Below are positions 41,442 through 50,408 of a stretch of DNA of 64,000 nt, one piece after another. Where the stretch lies: positions 1-64,000 of the IMG/VR virus record IMGVR_UViG_3300022562_001344, one strand, 5' to 3'. The notes beneath the pieces are model-generated. The model worked only from the letters and a program-made list of their open reading frames with translations, ran no database searches and was not told the DNA's origin. The translations under genes were made by a program, and so were the position numbers. This stretch comes from a virus. Numbering within the stretch: position 1 is the first letter of the stretch; each line of letters opens with the position of its first letter.

Positions 41442-43670
41442 ATGCCTAGCGATCTCTCACCCGTCGAGAAGGAGGAGCGCGAAGTTGAGCGGCTCGTGCA
41501 CAAGAGGCCCCCTCCTAGCCGGAAAAACCGACCGAGGCGGGGTCCGAAGCACGACAATCGGCGCCGGCGCATGAAGACGGAGGACCCGGACCTGAAGGGC
41601 GGGGATCCAGACATGTCCCTGAACCGGAAGACGCAGGGGTCCGTCGCCCTGGCTGCGGCTCGGATCGTCTTGGCTAAGACTGCGGACGACCTCGACGCTG
41701 TCGTCGACAGCTTCACCGACGACCTTCACAGCGTGTCCCCGGCCCTCGCCAAGGACTTCTCCAAGTACGCCGAAAGCCAGCACGTCGAATGGGTCAAGGA
41801 GGGATGGGCGGACGAAGACGCAATCAAGAAGGAGATATCGGACATCACCAAGATGTCCTCGAGCTTCAAGAAGCTCGGCAGGTCTCTCTCGAGCGTCTTG
41901 CGCCGGGCTGACGCCGAGGACATTCCTGAAATCGTTTCTCAGCACTGGCCGTCCGGGCCCAGGGGGTGGGCTGAGCGGGGGGCCGTCCTCGATGGCCTTC
42001 TTTCCGCGATTGATTCTGTACGCCTTCCTCAGGCTTACAAGGTTCCGTTCTTGCGCGGGAACCCGACCGACGCTCTCCAGGACCGCAAGCTCCTACGTAA
42101 GCTCATCGAGTCTTCCGGATCTGCCGCCCAGTCGACCGAGGAGGACATCCTCCGGTTCTCGCAGCTCGCGGCCGCATACCAGCTTCTCTCTGCTAACCCG
42201 GAGTCAGTGAGCGTAGAGTCCATGCGGTCCGGCATGGACGACTTGGCCAAGGAGCTCGACGAGAGCTCGAAAGAGCTGTTCGAGCTCGGAGAGATTCTCG
42301 ACGCCTGGGTCTCAACTTCCAAGGAGTTTAAGCCGTCGAAGTCCAGGAGTCCGACGTTCGAGAGCACTCGGGACTACAACCGTGTCCTCAGTAGCCTCGA
42401 TGATTTCTTCAACAGCAGCGAAATCGTTGACCCGGGCCCGGTCATAGACGAGCTCGAGGAATACGCGAAGGAGAACTTCGAGTCCTTGCCCCCGGAGCTC
42501 GAGGGGATGTTCGAGGGGTTCAAGCGTGCAGCAGCTTCTAATAAGCCCTGCGGTGAGGCCATGTCCAAGCGTGTAGCTACGTATCACGGAGTCGTGGATC
42601 AGAGGGGCAACCCGGTCCAGACTACGAACACCGGATACAAGTCGTTCCACAGCCGGCACTTCACCGAGGAGAACTACAAGGCCATCCTCGCGTACGCCGA
42701 CGCGCTGTTGGAAGAACCTTGGCTGAAGTACGGGTGGGACGGCGGATCCAAGGACGCCCAGATCAGGGCGGCGCTGGATCTCGCTATCCACATGGCCGAC
42801 GAGAGCCTCTATCAGTCGAAGATCGACGTTGACACGTACAACCTTCTTTACGCCCGCTTCGCCAAGACGGGCCAGGACACTTTCTCAGAGACCGTCATAC
42901 CCGAGCAGGGGAAGGTCGGCAAGAAGAGGAGCGCGAAAGAGATGAGGAACCGACAGGCGTACCAGAACATCGTCCGCGTCGCGAGCGAGCTCAGGACGAA
43001 GGATCCTGCCGCTGCCCTCGACATCATCAAGAACCTCAGGAGCCTCGTCTCTTCGGATGTCGATCCTGCGGACTCGATCCAGTCCCACGTCGCCCTCGAG
43101 GAGACGGACGCCGAGCCCGCTCAGGCCCCGCAGGACCTCGTCGGCGGGTGCGAGGCCGGCGCCGACGAGGAGGAGACTGCCCAGACTATGGTCGAGCAGG
43201 AGCGCGTCTCCCAGGATCCCGGGGACACGCTCGAGTTCCGCTCCATGGGCGACTCCGACTTCAAGAAGCTCAAGCAGGACCTGAAGCGGGAAGTCGATCA
43301 GCTCTTCAGTGAAGACGACGTCGACGCCTTCCTCTCCGGGTTCGAGAACATCATCGCCGACGTGGAGAAGAAGACTGCTTCGGCTCTTGGAGACGGTGTC
43401 CCCCTCTCCGTCCTCATCAAGCTTGCCGCGGCTTCGCCGGAGGCGAAGTTCCTCCTCGGCCCGGTCATCGTGGCCGCGAAGAAGAAGAAGGACAAGAAGA
43501 AGGCCCCGAAGAAGGGGAAGAAGGCTCCGAAGAAGGATAAGGGCCCCGAGTCCAAGTCCGCTCCCCCGTTCGGCGGCAAGAAGGCTCCGCCCTTCGGCGG
43601 CAAGAAGGCTCCGCCCTTCGGCGGCAAGAAGAAGAAGGCTTCCCTCACCGTCGAGGACGCCAACTGGTGA
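41442..43670 (+). CDS. hypothetical structural-type protein with PPFGGKK repeats, 742 aa
   Basis: Basic N-terminus, long helical body (residues 60-600), acidic interval, and a Lys-rich tail with APPFGGKK three times. Directly downstream of the portal and upstream of the head genes, so an internal virion or capsid-associated protein is likely. No enzyme motif. AGGA precedes ATG 41442 closely. Confidence 0.6.
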   Translation: MPSDLSPVEKEEREVERLVHKRPPPSRKNRPRRGPKHDNRRRRMKTEDPDLKGGDPDMSLNRKTQGSVALAAARIVLAKTADDLDAVVDSFTDDLHSVSPALAKDFSKYAESQHVEWVKEGWADEDAIKKEISDITKMSSSFKKLGRSLSSVLRRADAEDIPEIVSQHWPSGPRGWAERGAVLDGLLSAIDSVRLPQAYKVPFLRGNPTDALQDRKLLRKLIESSGSAAQSTEEDILRFSQLAAAYQLLSANPESVSVESMRSGMDDLAKELDESSKELFELGEILDAWVSTSKEFKPSKSRSPTFESTRDYNRVLSSLDDFFNSSEIVDPGPVIDELEEYAKENFESLPPELEGMFEGFKRAAASNKPCGEAMSKRVATYHGVVDQRGNPVQTTNTGYKSFHSRHFTEENYKAILAYADALLEEPWLKYGWDGGSKDAQIRAALDLAIHMADESLYQSKIDVDTYNLLYARFAKTGQDTFSETVIPEQGKVGKKRSAKEMRNRQAYQNIVRVASELRTKDPAAALDIIKNLRSLVSSDVDPADSIQSHVALEETDAEPAQAPQDLVGGCEAGADEEETAQTMVEQERVSQDPGDTLEFRSMGDSDFKKLKQDLKREVDQLFSEDDVDAFLSGFENIIADVEKKTASALGDGVPLSVLIKLAAASPEAKFLLGPVIVAAKKKKDKKKAPKKGKKAPKKDKGPESKSAPPFGGKKAPPFGGKKAPPFGGKKKKASLTVEDANW
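43560..43631 (+). repeat. three tandem 24-bp repeats encoding APPFGGKK
   Basis: Units begin at 43560, 43584 and 43608. The last two are identical and the first differs at a few positions. They lie in the lysine-rich tail of the 742-aa protein. Confidence 0.8.
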
Positions 43671-43713
43671 GGCTTCTATGCCTGCCGAAACGTTGACACC
43701 TGGGAGATCCACG

Positions 43714-44196
43714 ATGGACAAGAAGATTGCAAGCCAGATGCTGACGAAGTTGGAGGCCACCGCCAACGACGTCGAGGCCCTCGTCAAGGCGGGGAAGGTC
43801 GATCCGCGCGAGGCGTCGAAGCTCGTCCGCAACATCGACAGTTTCTCGGACAAGATCGAGATTGCGGCATACGGCGAGAAGTCCTTCAACGCCCGTAGGG
43901 CGAAGGTCCTCATGAAGGAGCCGGACGAGCCCTACATGGACACCTTCGAGAACCCGAACAAGGTCATCGACGGCGACAAGGACGAGCCCTACATGCACGA
44001 CTCGGGCGCGTCCTTCAACGGGAAGAGCATCCCGACCTACGATCAGGACAACACCCACAGCATGTCCGAGCGCGACGAGTTCAACGTCCGCGACTTGAGC
44101 GAGTGGGCGGACGGGACGAAGCAGCAGCCGTCCTGGCCCGGCGGCTCGGCCGGTAAGAGCACGAAGCAGGGATCCACCAAGACCTGGGCCCCCTGA
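43714..44196 (+). CDS. hypothetical acidic protein, 160 aa
   Basis: Helical N-terminal 60 residues, then a disordered-looking polar region. ATG 43714 follows GGGAG; an in-frame ATG 12 codons earlier (43678) is an alternative with GAGG. Lies between the 742-aa protein and the zinc-ribbon protein, in the head module. Function unknown. Confidence 0.55.
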   Translation: MDKKIASQMLTKLEATANDVEALVKAGKVDPREASKLVRNIDSFSDKIEIAAYGEKSFNARRAKVLMKEPDEPYMDTFENPNKVIDGDKDEPYMHDSGASFNGKSIPTYDQDNTHSMSERDEFNVRDLSEWADGTKQQPSWPGGSAGKSTKQGSTKTWAP

Positions 44197-44230
44197 GCGT
44201 CCTTCTCCCGGGTAGCTCCGGCCAGGTGTT

Positions 44231-44248
44231 TGAGCACTGAGCACTGAG
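44231..44248 (+). repeat. TGAGCAC direct repeats directly before a start codon
   Basis: TGAGCAC twice plus TGAG, ending at the base before ATG 44249, where the ribosome site would normally be. Confidence 0.5.
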
Positions 44249-45097
44249 ATGAGGACGCGGACCGCTTTCGTAGACGACATGCAGGCGGCGAAGGACTTCG
44301 CCACCGGCGACATTGTGCGCAGGATGGGCTACAGGGAGATGCTCCCGGGTCCGTTCGCCGGCCGTGTCATCTATTCGAACCCGCACACTGGGAAGGTCCA
44401 CGTTCAGTGGCCGTGGGGCGACGAAGAGGAGCCCGCGACCGAGCTGGTCCGCGACCTTTCCGGTGAGGTGGCTGTCAACGGGGCCCTGGACTCCATGTAC
44501 TCGACGTGGGAGGGTTCCAGGCTCATCAACGACCCGATCACGGCGAAGTCCGACAAGAAGTGGTTCGAGGGCCTCCTCAAGAAGGACGAGAAATGGCGTA
44601 AGCAGGTCGCCGCCGACCTGTCCATCTCCGGCGACCGCCTCTTGCGCCTCGCCAGAATCGTCCAGGCCTACGAACTCCGGACGAAGCCGGTCTGGATCGC
44701 CGCCTGTAAGGCCTGGTACAAGGGCATCGACGAAATATCCGCCTTCCGCCGCATCGCCAGGATGCACGCGAAGGACTTCGGGATCGACGCCGTCAGGCTC
44801 ACGGTCTCGAACCTGTACGGGCTGGCCTCCAATCCCGACCCACGCCTCGCTCTGTATTGGAAGGACGGCGGGCGGAAGTACAAGGTTACGAAGAGGGAGA
44901 GGGACTCCGGGTCGCTTTCCTGTCCGAGGTGCAGGAATTCCCTGAAGCCGCGGACCTACCGGCACCAGAAGAGGGTCCTCCAGTGCCGTGGGTGCGGTTT
45001 CACGATCTCGCCGAAGGACCTCATCTGGGACGCAGATCCCGAGGTCTCCCCGTCCGCTGTCGTGGACCCCGTGAACCCCGTGGAGCCCACGCCGTGA
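44249..45097 (+). CDS. hypothetical protein with C-terminal zinc ribbon, 282 aa
   Basis: An SH3-like start (DFATGDIVRRMGYREM, then GRVIYSNPHTGKVHVQW), a helical centre, and a zinc ribbon CPRC...CRGCGF (residues 227-253). Likely a nucleic-acid or protein adaptor in the head module. Its stop overlaps the GTG start of the next gene. Confidence 0.6.
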   Translation: MRTRTAFVDDMQAAKDFATGDIVRRMGYREMLPGPFAGRVIYSNPHTGKVHVQWPWGDEEEPATELVRDLSGEVAVNGALDSMYSTWEGSRLINDPITAKSDKKWFEGLLKKDEKWRKQVAADLSISGDRLLRLARIVQAYELRTKPVWIAACKAWYKGIDEISAFRRIARMHAKDFGIDAVRLTVSNLYGLASNPDPRLALYWKDGGRKYKVTKRERDSGSLSCPRCRNSLKPRTYRHQKRVLQCRGCGFTISPKDLIWDADPEVSPSAVVDPVNPVEPTP

Positions 45098-46098
45098 ACG
45101 CCGCCAAGAATCTCCTTCGGATCGCGGCCTCCATCGAGGCCTCCGATCCGATCCTCTCCTACGAGCTCTCCTCGAATGTCCGCCGGATAGTCGGGGACCA
45201 CGTTCGCGTCTCTGTCGTCAACCCCGGGGTGAAGACCTTCGAGGAGTACGTCGAGCAGATGGTTGCGGTCCTGAAGTCCCTCGAGCAGGAGCTCGAGACC
45301 GCCCTCACGGACCTCGACGATGCGCGCGAGTTCGCGAAGTTCTTCACCGAGGGCCTTGCCGAGGAGGAAGAGCTCAAGCAGCTCCTCGAGAAGTCGAGAT
45401 CTCTCGGAAAGGTCGCGTCGACAGCTGGGTTCGGAGACTGGTTCAAGGGAGTCGTCAACCTCTTCCGTAGCGAGAACAAAGAGGATGAAGAGTCCGGCGC
45501 CCAGCCGTCTTACACACTCGACGAGGGCACGATCGACGACTTCGTCGAGGGCAGCTCCGAGTGGGCCGACGCGTCCCACTACATCGAGCAGGAGTTCCGG
45601 GAGAACAAGGAGTTCTTCGGAGGGGCGGACGAGGTCCTGGCCGCGCTCGGCGACCTGAAGCAGTCCCCGACCGAAGACGGCGTGAAGTCTCTCCTCGAGA
45701 AGGTGAAGCAGTACATTCGCTTCGGCGAGCGCATGCTCAACGGAGTGCGGAAGCACCTTTTGGAGCCGGCCGCCAAGATCACGCTCGAGGAGGACGAGGA
45801 GCCGGCCGCCAAGGGCGGGACCGGCCCGGACCTCAAAGTTGACCTGGAGGACACGGTCGGCCACTACATTGACGCCCTCCGCGGGGCCCTCGGTGATGAG
45901 AAGAAGACCGTCAACCTCCTGAAGGAGCTGTTCGGGAAGGTGGAGCCTCTCGTCCAGGAGGAGAGGGGTGAGATCAGCTTCGCCGCGCGCCTGGAGGCCA
46001 GGCGTCGGATCCTTCCGGTGCTCGTCAAGCTCGCGCACTCCAGGCCGAGCACGCGCCCGGTCCTCCTGCCGATCATCAGGCAGGCGGTCGGCCGCTAG
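45094..46098 (+). CDS. hypothetical coiled-coil protein, 334 aa
   Basis: GTG 45094 overlaps the previous stop (GTGA). Helical, acidic protein with several predicted coiled-coil stretches (residues 40-110 and 195-260). The last 45 residues are basic. Sits just before the prohead protease candidate and may be a head core component; no family recognised. Its stop overlaps the convergent gene 46095-46547. Confidence 0.6.
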   Translation: MNAAKNLLRIAASIEASDPILSYELSSNVRRIVGDHVRVSVVNPGVKTFEEYVEQMVAVLKSLEQELETALTDLDDAREFAKFFTEGLAEEEELKQLLEKSRSLGKVASTAGFGDWFKGVVNLFRSENKEDEESGAQPSYTLDEGTIDDFVEGSSEWADASHYIEQEFRENKEFFGGADEVLAALGDLKQSPTEDGVKSLLEKVKQYIRFGERMLNGVRKHLLEPAAKITLEEDEEPAAKGGTGPDLKVDLEDTVGHYIDALRGALGDEKKTVNLLKELFGKVEPLVQEERGEISFAARLEARRRILPVLVKLAHSRPSTRPVLLPIIRQAVGR

Positions 46099-46547
46099 CT
46101 CTCCATGACCGCCTGGACCTCCTCCAGGTCCAGGCCGATGCGTAGCTGTTCGATCAGCCCGAGCCAGAACTTGGTCGGCCCCCACTCCGTCTTTCCATCA
46201 CGGGCTGCGAGGAGGACCACCACCCACCTGGGCGGGCTCGACATTCCGGCCAGTGACAAGGCCATCCCGAGCGCCGACTCCATGAGCTCCGACGGCTCGT
46301 CCCCGGTCCATCTCCTTCTTCCTCCCCCCTTCTTGCTGTCCAGGATCAACCCCCGCTGCTTTTCCTTCTTCGGTATGCGGACTTCGTAGACGATCCCGAG
46401 CATCCCGTTGTGTCTGCCGACCCGAAGGCACTTTTCCGGATCGAATAGGGTGAGCCTTCTGGATGGGAGCTCCAGCAAGTATCCGTCCCTCTTCTTTGAG
46501 AGCCTCAGCCACGGTTTTTGTCTTCGTCCGTCCCTCGTCGGCCACAT
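46095..46547 (-). CDS. hypothetical minus-strand protein, 150 aa
   Basis: A lone minus-strand gene within the head module. Beta-rich N-terminus and a more helical C-terminal half (PRWVVVLLAARDG). I set the start at ATG 46547 because GTACCCT lies exactly five bases upstream; an upstream ATG (46607) overlaps the start of the protease-like gene and is rejected. Being opposite to its neighbours, it is probably an inserted gene with its own timing. Confidence 0.6.
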   Translation of the reverse strand: MWPTRDGRRQKPWLRLSKKRDGYLLELPSRRLTLFDPEKCLRVGRHNGMLGIVYEVRIPKKEKQRGLILDSKKGGGRRRWTGDEPSELMESALGMALSLAGMSSPPRWVVVLLAARDGKTEWGPTKFWLGLIEQLRIGLDLEEVQAVMES

Positions 46548-46552
46548 GCCGG

Positions 46553-46558
46553 AGGGTA
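46553..46558 (-). promoter_or_regulatory. GTACCCT leaderless-type promoter (minus strand)
   Basis: Minus strand G-TACCCT, then CCGGC, then ATG 46547. Confidence 0.6.
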
Positions 46559-46605
46559 CGCCGCGGACGCTCAGATTTTGATGCTCTTCCTTCGGCAGGG
46601 CCTCC

Positions 46606-48183
46606 ATGAGTTTCCGCCGTTACGCGAACGCCATCGTCTCCCAGCCGAACATTGAGTTCGAACGTTGGATGGAAGAGCTCCGCACGGGCCATCAGGCTGC
46701 TGCGGAGGAGAAGCAAGTCGTGCGCCTGGCGAAGACGGTGCTGCGCAAGTGCGATCCGAAGCAGTATCTGCTCTCGCATGCGACCATCGTGGCCTCCGTC
46801 GACTGCTACGAGCCAGCCGACGCGAAGGTCGGGAAGTTCCTGAACCGGGACGTTGAGTGCGAGCGCCGCTGGTCGAACTTTCGGATCAAGCCCGAATGCC
46901 AGGACATCATCAACAACAACGGGGACGCCTGGGAGCGCTCTCTCTTGCTGGCGACCTACCGCACCTTCATCGGCGCCCCGAACTACCTCGAGCACATCCA
47001 GATCCCGGAGCTCAGCAAGGGCTTCATCGTCGACGCCATCGCTCGCGATCTCGGTGAGACCTGCTACATTGACATCCTGGTCGCGACGGACCGCAAGCAC
47101 AAGATGCTCGTTTCCGACATTATGGCGGAGAACATCCGCGCGATGTCGATGGGTTGCATCAGCCTCTTCACCATCTGCAACAAGTGCGGGAACGTCGCGG
47201 TCGACGACACCCAGCTCTGCCCCTGCGTCCTCTACGACGGGAAGGGGTCGACATTCAAGGACGAGACGGGGCGCGACCACAAGCTCGCGGAGCTCATCGG
47301 GCATGTCAGTGTCCCGAATAGCAACCAGTTCATCGAGGCCTCCTGGGTCCGGAATCCGGCTTTCTCCGGTGCGCAGCGTCGAAACATCTTGAACCCGGAG
47401 TCGGCCGCCGTCGCAGCCAAGCTCGGGGATGCGGCTTCCGTTTACGAAATCCGTCGTGAGGAGATACACCTGGACGGCATGCCGCACGCGGCGTCCATGA
47501 GGCGAAGGGCGCAGGACGAGCCTGCCGACGAGGAGCCGGCGGAGTCCCCCTCCGGTGACGAGGAGGGGGCGGACGCCGGCGCGGATGACACGTCGGTTAA
47601 GGATGAGCTCGACGCGCTCGACGCGAAGTCCGACGACGGAGAGAGCGATACCCCGGAGACCGCTCCGGAGGCGCCGGCCGGGGACCATATTCAGGAGCTC
47701 GTGAACAAAGCGCAGGAGCTCCTCGTCGAGACCCTCGTAAAGGGTCTCGCGGAGAAGGTCGCCCCGAAGCCCGAGGACGTTGGGACCGTCACCCCCGGCC
47801 TTTCTGACGCGAACTACAACGACAGCCTTATCGGGTTCGAGAAGGCTCTTCGCGCCAGGTTCCCGAACAGCCCGAAGCTTGTCAAGTGGGCGTGCAGGTC
47901 CTACCGGACCGTCCACGGCGGCGGCGCTGGGGCGATCCGGAAGGCCGGTATGTCGCCGAGGGACCTGATAGTCCTTTCATGGATCGAAGACGTCGTCAGA
48001 GAACGGCCGTACCCGGCCGCCCTATACAAGCTCGCCATGTCCGTCGGTCCCACGTCCTCATTTCCGAGCGAAGAGTCCTATCTCGCTGCCTGCGGGATCA
48101 GGGCCGGACGAAGGCTGGCTCGAAACGAAAAAGCCTTTCTCCTTTGGAAGGGCCGAATCGGATCACTCTCAGTCAACTTTTAG
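46606..48183 (+). CDS. prohead protease-like protein (T4 gp21-type candidate)
   Basis: 525 residues. The first 260 resemble phage prohead core proteases as I recall them: SHATIVASVDC, IINNNGDAWERSLLLATYRTFIG in the family core, EHIQIPELSKG, ICNKCGNVAVDDTQLCPC and FIEASWVRNPAFSGAQRRN. The conserved His and Ser of EHIQIPELS may be catalytic. The C-terminal half is acidic and low complexity, ending in a helical domain. The order portal, protease, scaffold, capsid matches T4-like phages. This is a family-memory and synteny call, not a proven active site. Confidence 0.5.
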   Translation: MSFRRYANAIVSQPNIEFERWMEELRTGHQAAAEEKQVVRLAKTVLRKCDPKQYLLSHATIVASVDCYEPADAKVGKFLNRDVECERRWSNFRIKPECQDIINNNGDAWERSLLLATYRTFIGAPNYLEHIQIPELSKGFIVDAIARDLGETCYIDILVATDRKHKMLVSDIMAENIRAMSMGCISLFTICNKCGNVAVDDTQLCPCVLYDGKGSTFKDETGRDHKLAELIGHVSVPNSNQFIEASWVRNPAFSGAQRRNILNPESAAVAAKLGDAASVYEIRREEIHLDGMPHAASMRRRAQDEPADEEPAESPSGDEEGADAGADDTSVKDELDALDAKSDDGESDTPETAPEAPAGDHIQELVNKAQELLVETLVKGLAEKVAPKPEDVGTVTPGLSDANYNDSLIGFEKALRARFPNSPKLVKWACRSYRTVHGGGAGAIRKAGMSPRDLIVLSWIEDVVRERPYPAALYKLAMSVGPTSSFPSEESYLAACGIRAGRRLARNEKAFLLWKGRIGSLSVNF

Positions 48184-48225
48184 GGCATTGATAAAGGCCA
48201 GTCTTTTCAGGAGGCATCTGCTACA

Positions 48226-49479
48226 ATGACCACTCCCCGACAGCGCACCACCTGGTCAAAGCCTGCCGACGGGACCTCGCGTGAGGCTGCGACGTCGCGG
48301 AGGGCGGACCCTTACTCCATGAATCAGGAGCACCCCCAGCCTTCCCCCGTGGACTACGAGTCCGGGAATCCGGACGAGTGGGCGGAAACTCCGACCAAGA
48401 ACGAGCTTGTGGAGGCCGGCTACGACGGCGAACACGAGGCCCGCAACGAGGTCAACTTCGCGGAGTTCAAGCCCGAGACCTTCGACCACAAGGACAACAA
48501 GGAGTGGAAGGGTCCGGGCAAGTACGACAACTCGAAGGTCTCCGCCGCGGTCCGTAAGGCCGGCGCCGCGGAGCGCGTGGCGAGGGCCACCCTTCGCACC
48601 GTCGACGAGAAGCTGATCGAGGCCCAAGCCCTCGACTTGATGGCTCTTCCGGACAAGGCCCTGGTCGCCACCCTCAAGCGTCTCGACGCCGTCTCCCCGG
48701 ACGCGCTCTCGAGGGAGAGCAAGTACAAGCGTGCCATGGCGTGCTGCAAGTTCGCCGCCGACTTCCTCGGTGACGCCTCCACTCAGGACGGCGTGGAGCG
48801 CATGGGCAGTATTCTGATGAGCATCGACGACCCGACCCTCAAGGCCCTGCTCAAGGTCGCCGCCGAGCTCAGGGCTGCTCACGTCGCCGCCGAAGAGGAA
48901 GAGGAAGAGGAGTCGGACGACAAGACCTCCTCCACCCAGCAGCAGGCCCAGGCTCCGGTCTCCCAGCAGGCCCCTACCGCCGGAGAGTCCGAGGAAGAGT
49001 CCGAGGAAGATGAGCACACCGCCGGCGGCGACGCCGGATGCCTGAGCCCCCAGGACATGGCCATGCTGGACAACATGCTGGGCCAAGAGATGGCGGCTCC
49101 GCCCGTCGCTCCTGCTCCCACCGGCGAGCTGACGGAGCTGTTCGAGGCCCCGGCCGCGGCGCCGGTTCCCACGGCGATGCCCGCCATGGCGAGCGACGGC
49201 CCGGACATCTCCTTCGGCGATGACGACGAGGAGCCCCGGACCGCGTCCGGCGGCGACGACGATCAGCTCGCCTCGCTGTTCAACGACAATCCCGAGGTCG
49301 TCGCCCAGCGCGAGATCGCCGCGGCAGAGGCCGAGCAGCGCGCCCGCGAGGGCGGCTATGGCCCCGTCGCCTCTGCCAGGACCGCCTCCACGGGCGCCAA
49401 GAAGCTCGGCAACGTCAGCGGCGGGAAGCCCCGCTCCGTGGACGACGAGCTCGGCAACCTCTGGGAAGGCCCCGGCTGA
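48226..49479 (+). CDS. candidate head scaffold protein, 417 aa
   Basis: Strongly acidic, alanine- and glutamine-rich protein with helical centre (VSAAVRKAGAAERVAR onward) and low-complexity stretches (EEEEEEES, DDDEEP). Scaffold proteins of tailed phages look like this and lie just before the capsid gene, as here. QLASLF in the tail region is a clamp-motif look-alike, probably by chance. GGAGG precedes ATG 48226. Confidence 0.5.
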   Translation: MTTPRQRTTWSKPADGTSREAATSRRADPYSMNQEHPQPSPVDYESGNPDEWAETPTKNELVEAGYDGEHEARNEVNFAEFKPETFDHKDNKEWKGPGKYDNSKVSAAVRKAGAAERVARATLRTVDEKLIEAQALDLMALPDKALVATLKRLDAVSPDALSRESKYKRAMACCKFAADFLGDASTQDGVERMGSILMSIDDPTLKALLKVAAELRAAHVAAEEEEEEESDDKTSSTQQQAQAPVSQQAPTAGESEEESEEDEHTAGGDAGCLSPQDMAMLDNMLGQEMAAPPVAPAPTGELTELFEAPAAAPVPTAMPAMASDGPDISFGDDDEEPRTASGGDDDQLASLFNDNPEVVAQREIAAAEAEQRAREGGYGPVASARTASTGAKKLGNVSGGKPRSVDDELGNLWEGPG

Positions 49480-49492
49480 CAGACTCTATCCG

Positions 49493-49564
49493 GTCCGGCC
49501 ACCACCTAGCGGGGTGGCCGCCCGGACAGGATACCGATAGAGGATACTAAGAGACAGGTTTTTT
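49493..49564 (+). terminator. hairpin and T-run after the scaffold candidate
   Basis: GGCCACC (49497-49503), 9-base loop, GGTGGCC (49513-49519), extendable by GTCCG/CGGAC outside; after two GATAC motifs a run of six T occurs at 49559. It may end part of the transcripts before the capsid genes or form the capsid leader. Confidence 0.5.
49529..49547 (+). promoter_or_regulatory. GATACC element before the capsid genes
   Basis: GGATACCGATA followed by GATACT; the 11-base part is identical to that at 29279. CCTAGCGG upstream (49505) recurs at 58884 beside another GATACC copy. Confidence 0.45.
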
Positions 49565-49708
49565 CAGAGCGGAGGTCGAGGCACCGGAAGAAGGATCGCA
49601 AAGTCGGACCAGGACACGGGGTCGCGGGGAAACCCGGACTGAACCCATCCAGGCGAGACGAACGACCCGGACGAACGGACCTAGGCTGACGGAACTGAAG
49701 GAGTAAAC

Positions 49709-50374
49709 ATGGGATCGATTGGCGGACAGGCATCGGGTGACTTCACCCTGAGCCAGGGTGCCCTGCGGATCCTGTATTCGCTCATCAAGGACAGCATCCC
49801 TGCCCTTGCGAGCGATGCATTCACGCAGGACAACCCGAACGTCGTCACCACCACTGCGGCTGTCTCTACCACGCTCCCCGCGAACGTGAAGAAGGGCGTC
49901 CTCGGAGGTTCGGTGGCGTTCACCAGGCCGGACATCGGGCAGAACACCGTCGGAGGCGCCGTGCTCGTTGCGGCCGCGTTCGTGGTGAACACCCGTCCGC
50001 TCGGCCTCTTCATCAACGACGCGCTCGGGAACTCCTACGAGAACACGCCTGCCGTGGCCTCGGGCAAGGGTCCCTACCTGCGCGGCGGCGCGGTTGGCCT
50101 CAAGGTCTATGAGACCCAGGCGCAAACCACCAACAGCGGCGCGGCCGTTGGCGACCCCCTGACCTACGCGGTGGGCGACAAGCTCTACGCCTCGGTCAAC
50201 GGGTACATCACCAACCTCTGGCAGGACTCCTACGAGTTCGGCTGGATCGACGGTGTCTCCGGTTCCGGAGCTGCCAGCGCCTGCATCGAGCCGGACGTCA
50301 CCCGCCTCGGGACGCTCCTTTCACCCCCGGATTCCTCCAGCGCGGAGATGTTCTTCGAGGCCGCCTTCATCTGA
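49709..50374 (+). CDS. capsid-associated (decoration or fibre-like) protein, 221 aa
   Basis: Beta-rich, small-residue-rich protein lacking cysteines until the tail, with a single late CIEP. Located between scaffold and major capsid genes, behind a 229-base leader and a strong AAGGAG site, so probably abundant. May be a decoration or head-fibre protein; no firm family. Confidence 0.5.
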   Translation: MGSIGGQASGDFTLSQGALRILYSLIKDSIPALASDAFTQDNPNVVTTTAAVSTTLPANVKKGVLGGSVAFTRPDIGQNTVGGAVLVAAAFVVNTRPLGLFINDALGNSYENTPAVASGKGPYLRGGAVGLKVYETQAQTTNSGAAVGDPLTYAVGDKLYASVNGYITNLWQDSYEFGWIDGVSGSGAASACIEPDVTRLGTLLSPPDSSSAEMFFEAAFI

Positions 50375-50408
50375 GGGCTGAGACGAAGAACCGAAAGGAG
50401 AACCAGAG

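Noticed and set aside
43309-43677. Upstream extension of the 160-aa gene at 43714
   Set aside because: The extension runs antiphase through the 742-aa gene with Arg/Ser-rich shadow composition.
46605-46608. Overlapping divergent ATGs in CATG, like those at 1096-1099
   Set aside because: The minus-strand gene most likely starts at 46547, where GTACCCT stands five bases upstream, so the overlap disappears.
46198-47916. Minus-strand frame of 572 codons opposite the protease-like gene
   Set aside because: Shadow of the plus-strand gene, which has strong family-like segments and synteny.
49139-49300. QLASLF in the scaffold candidate as a clamp-binding motif
   Set aside because: It lies inside an acidic low-complexity region of a head protein, not at the C-terminus, so it is probably chance.
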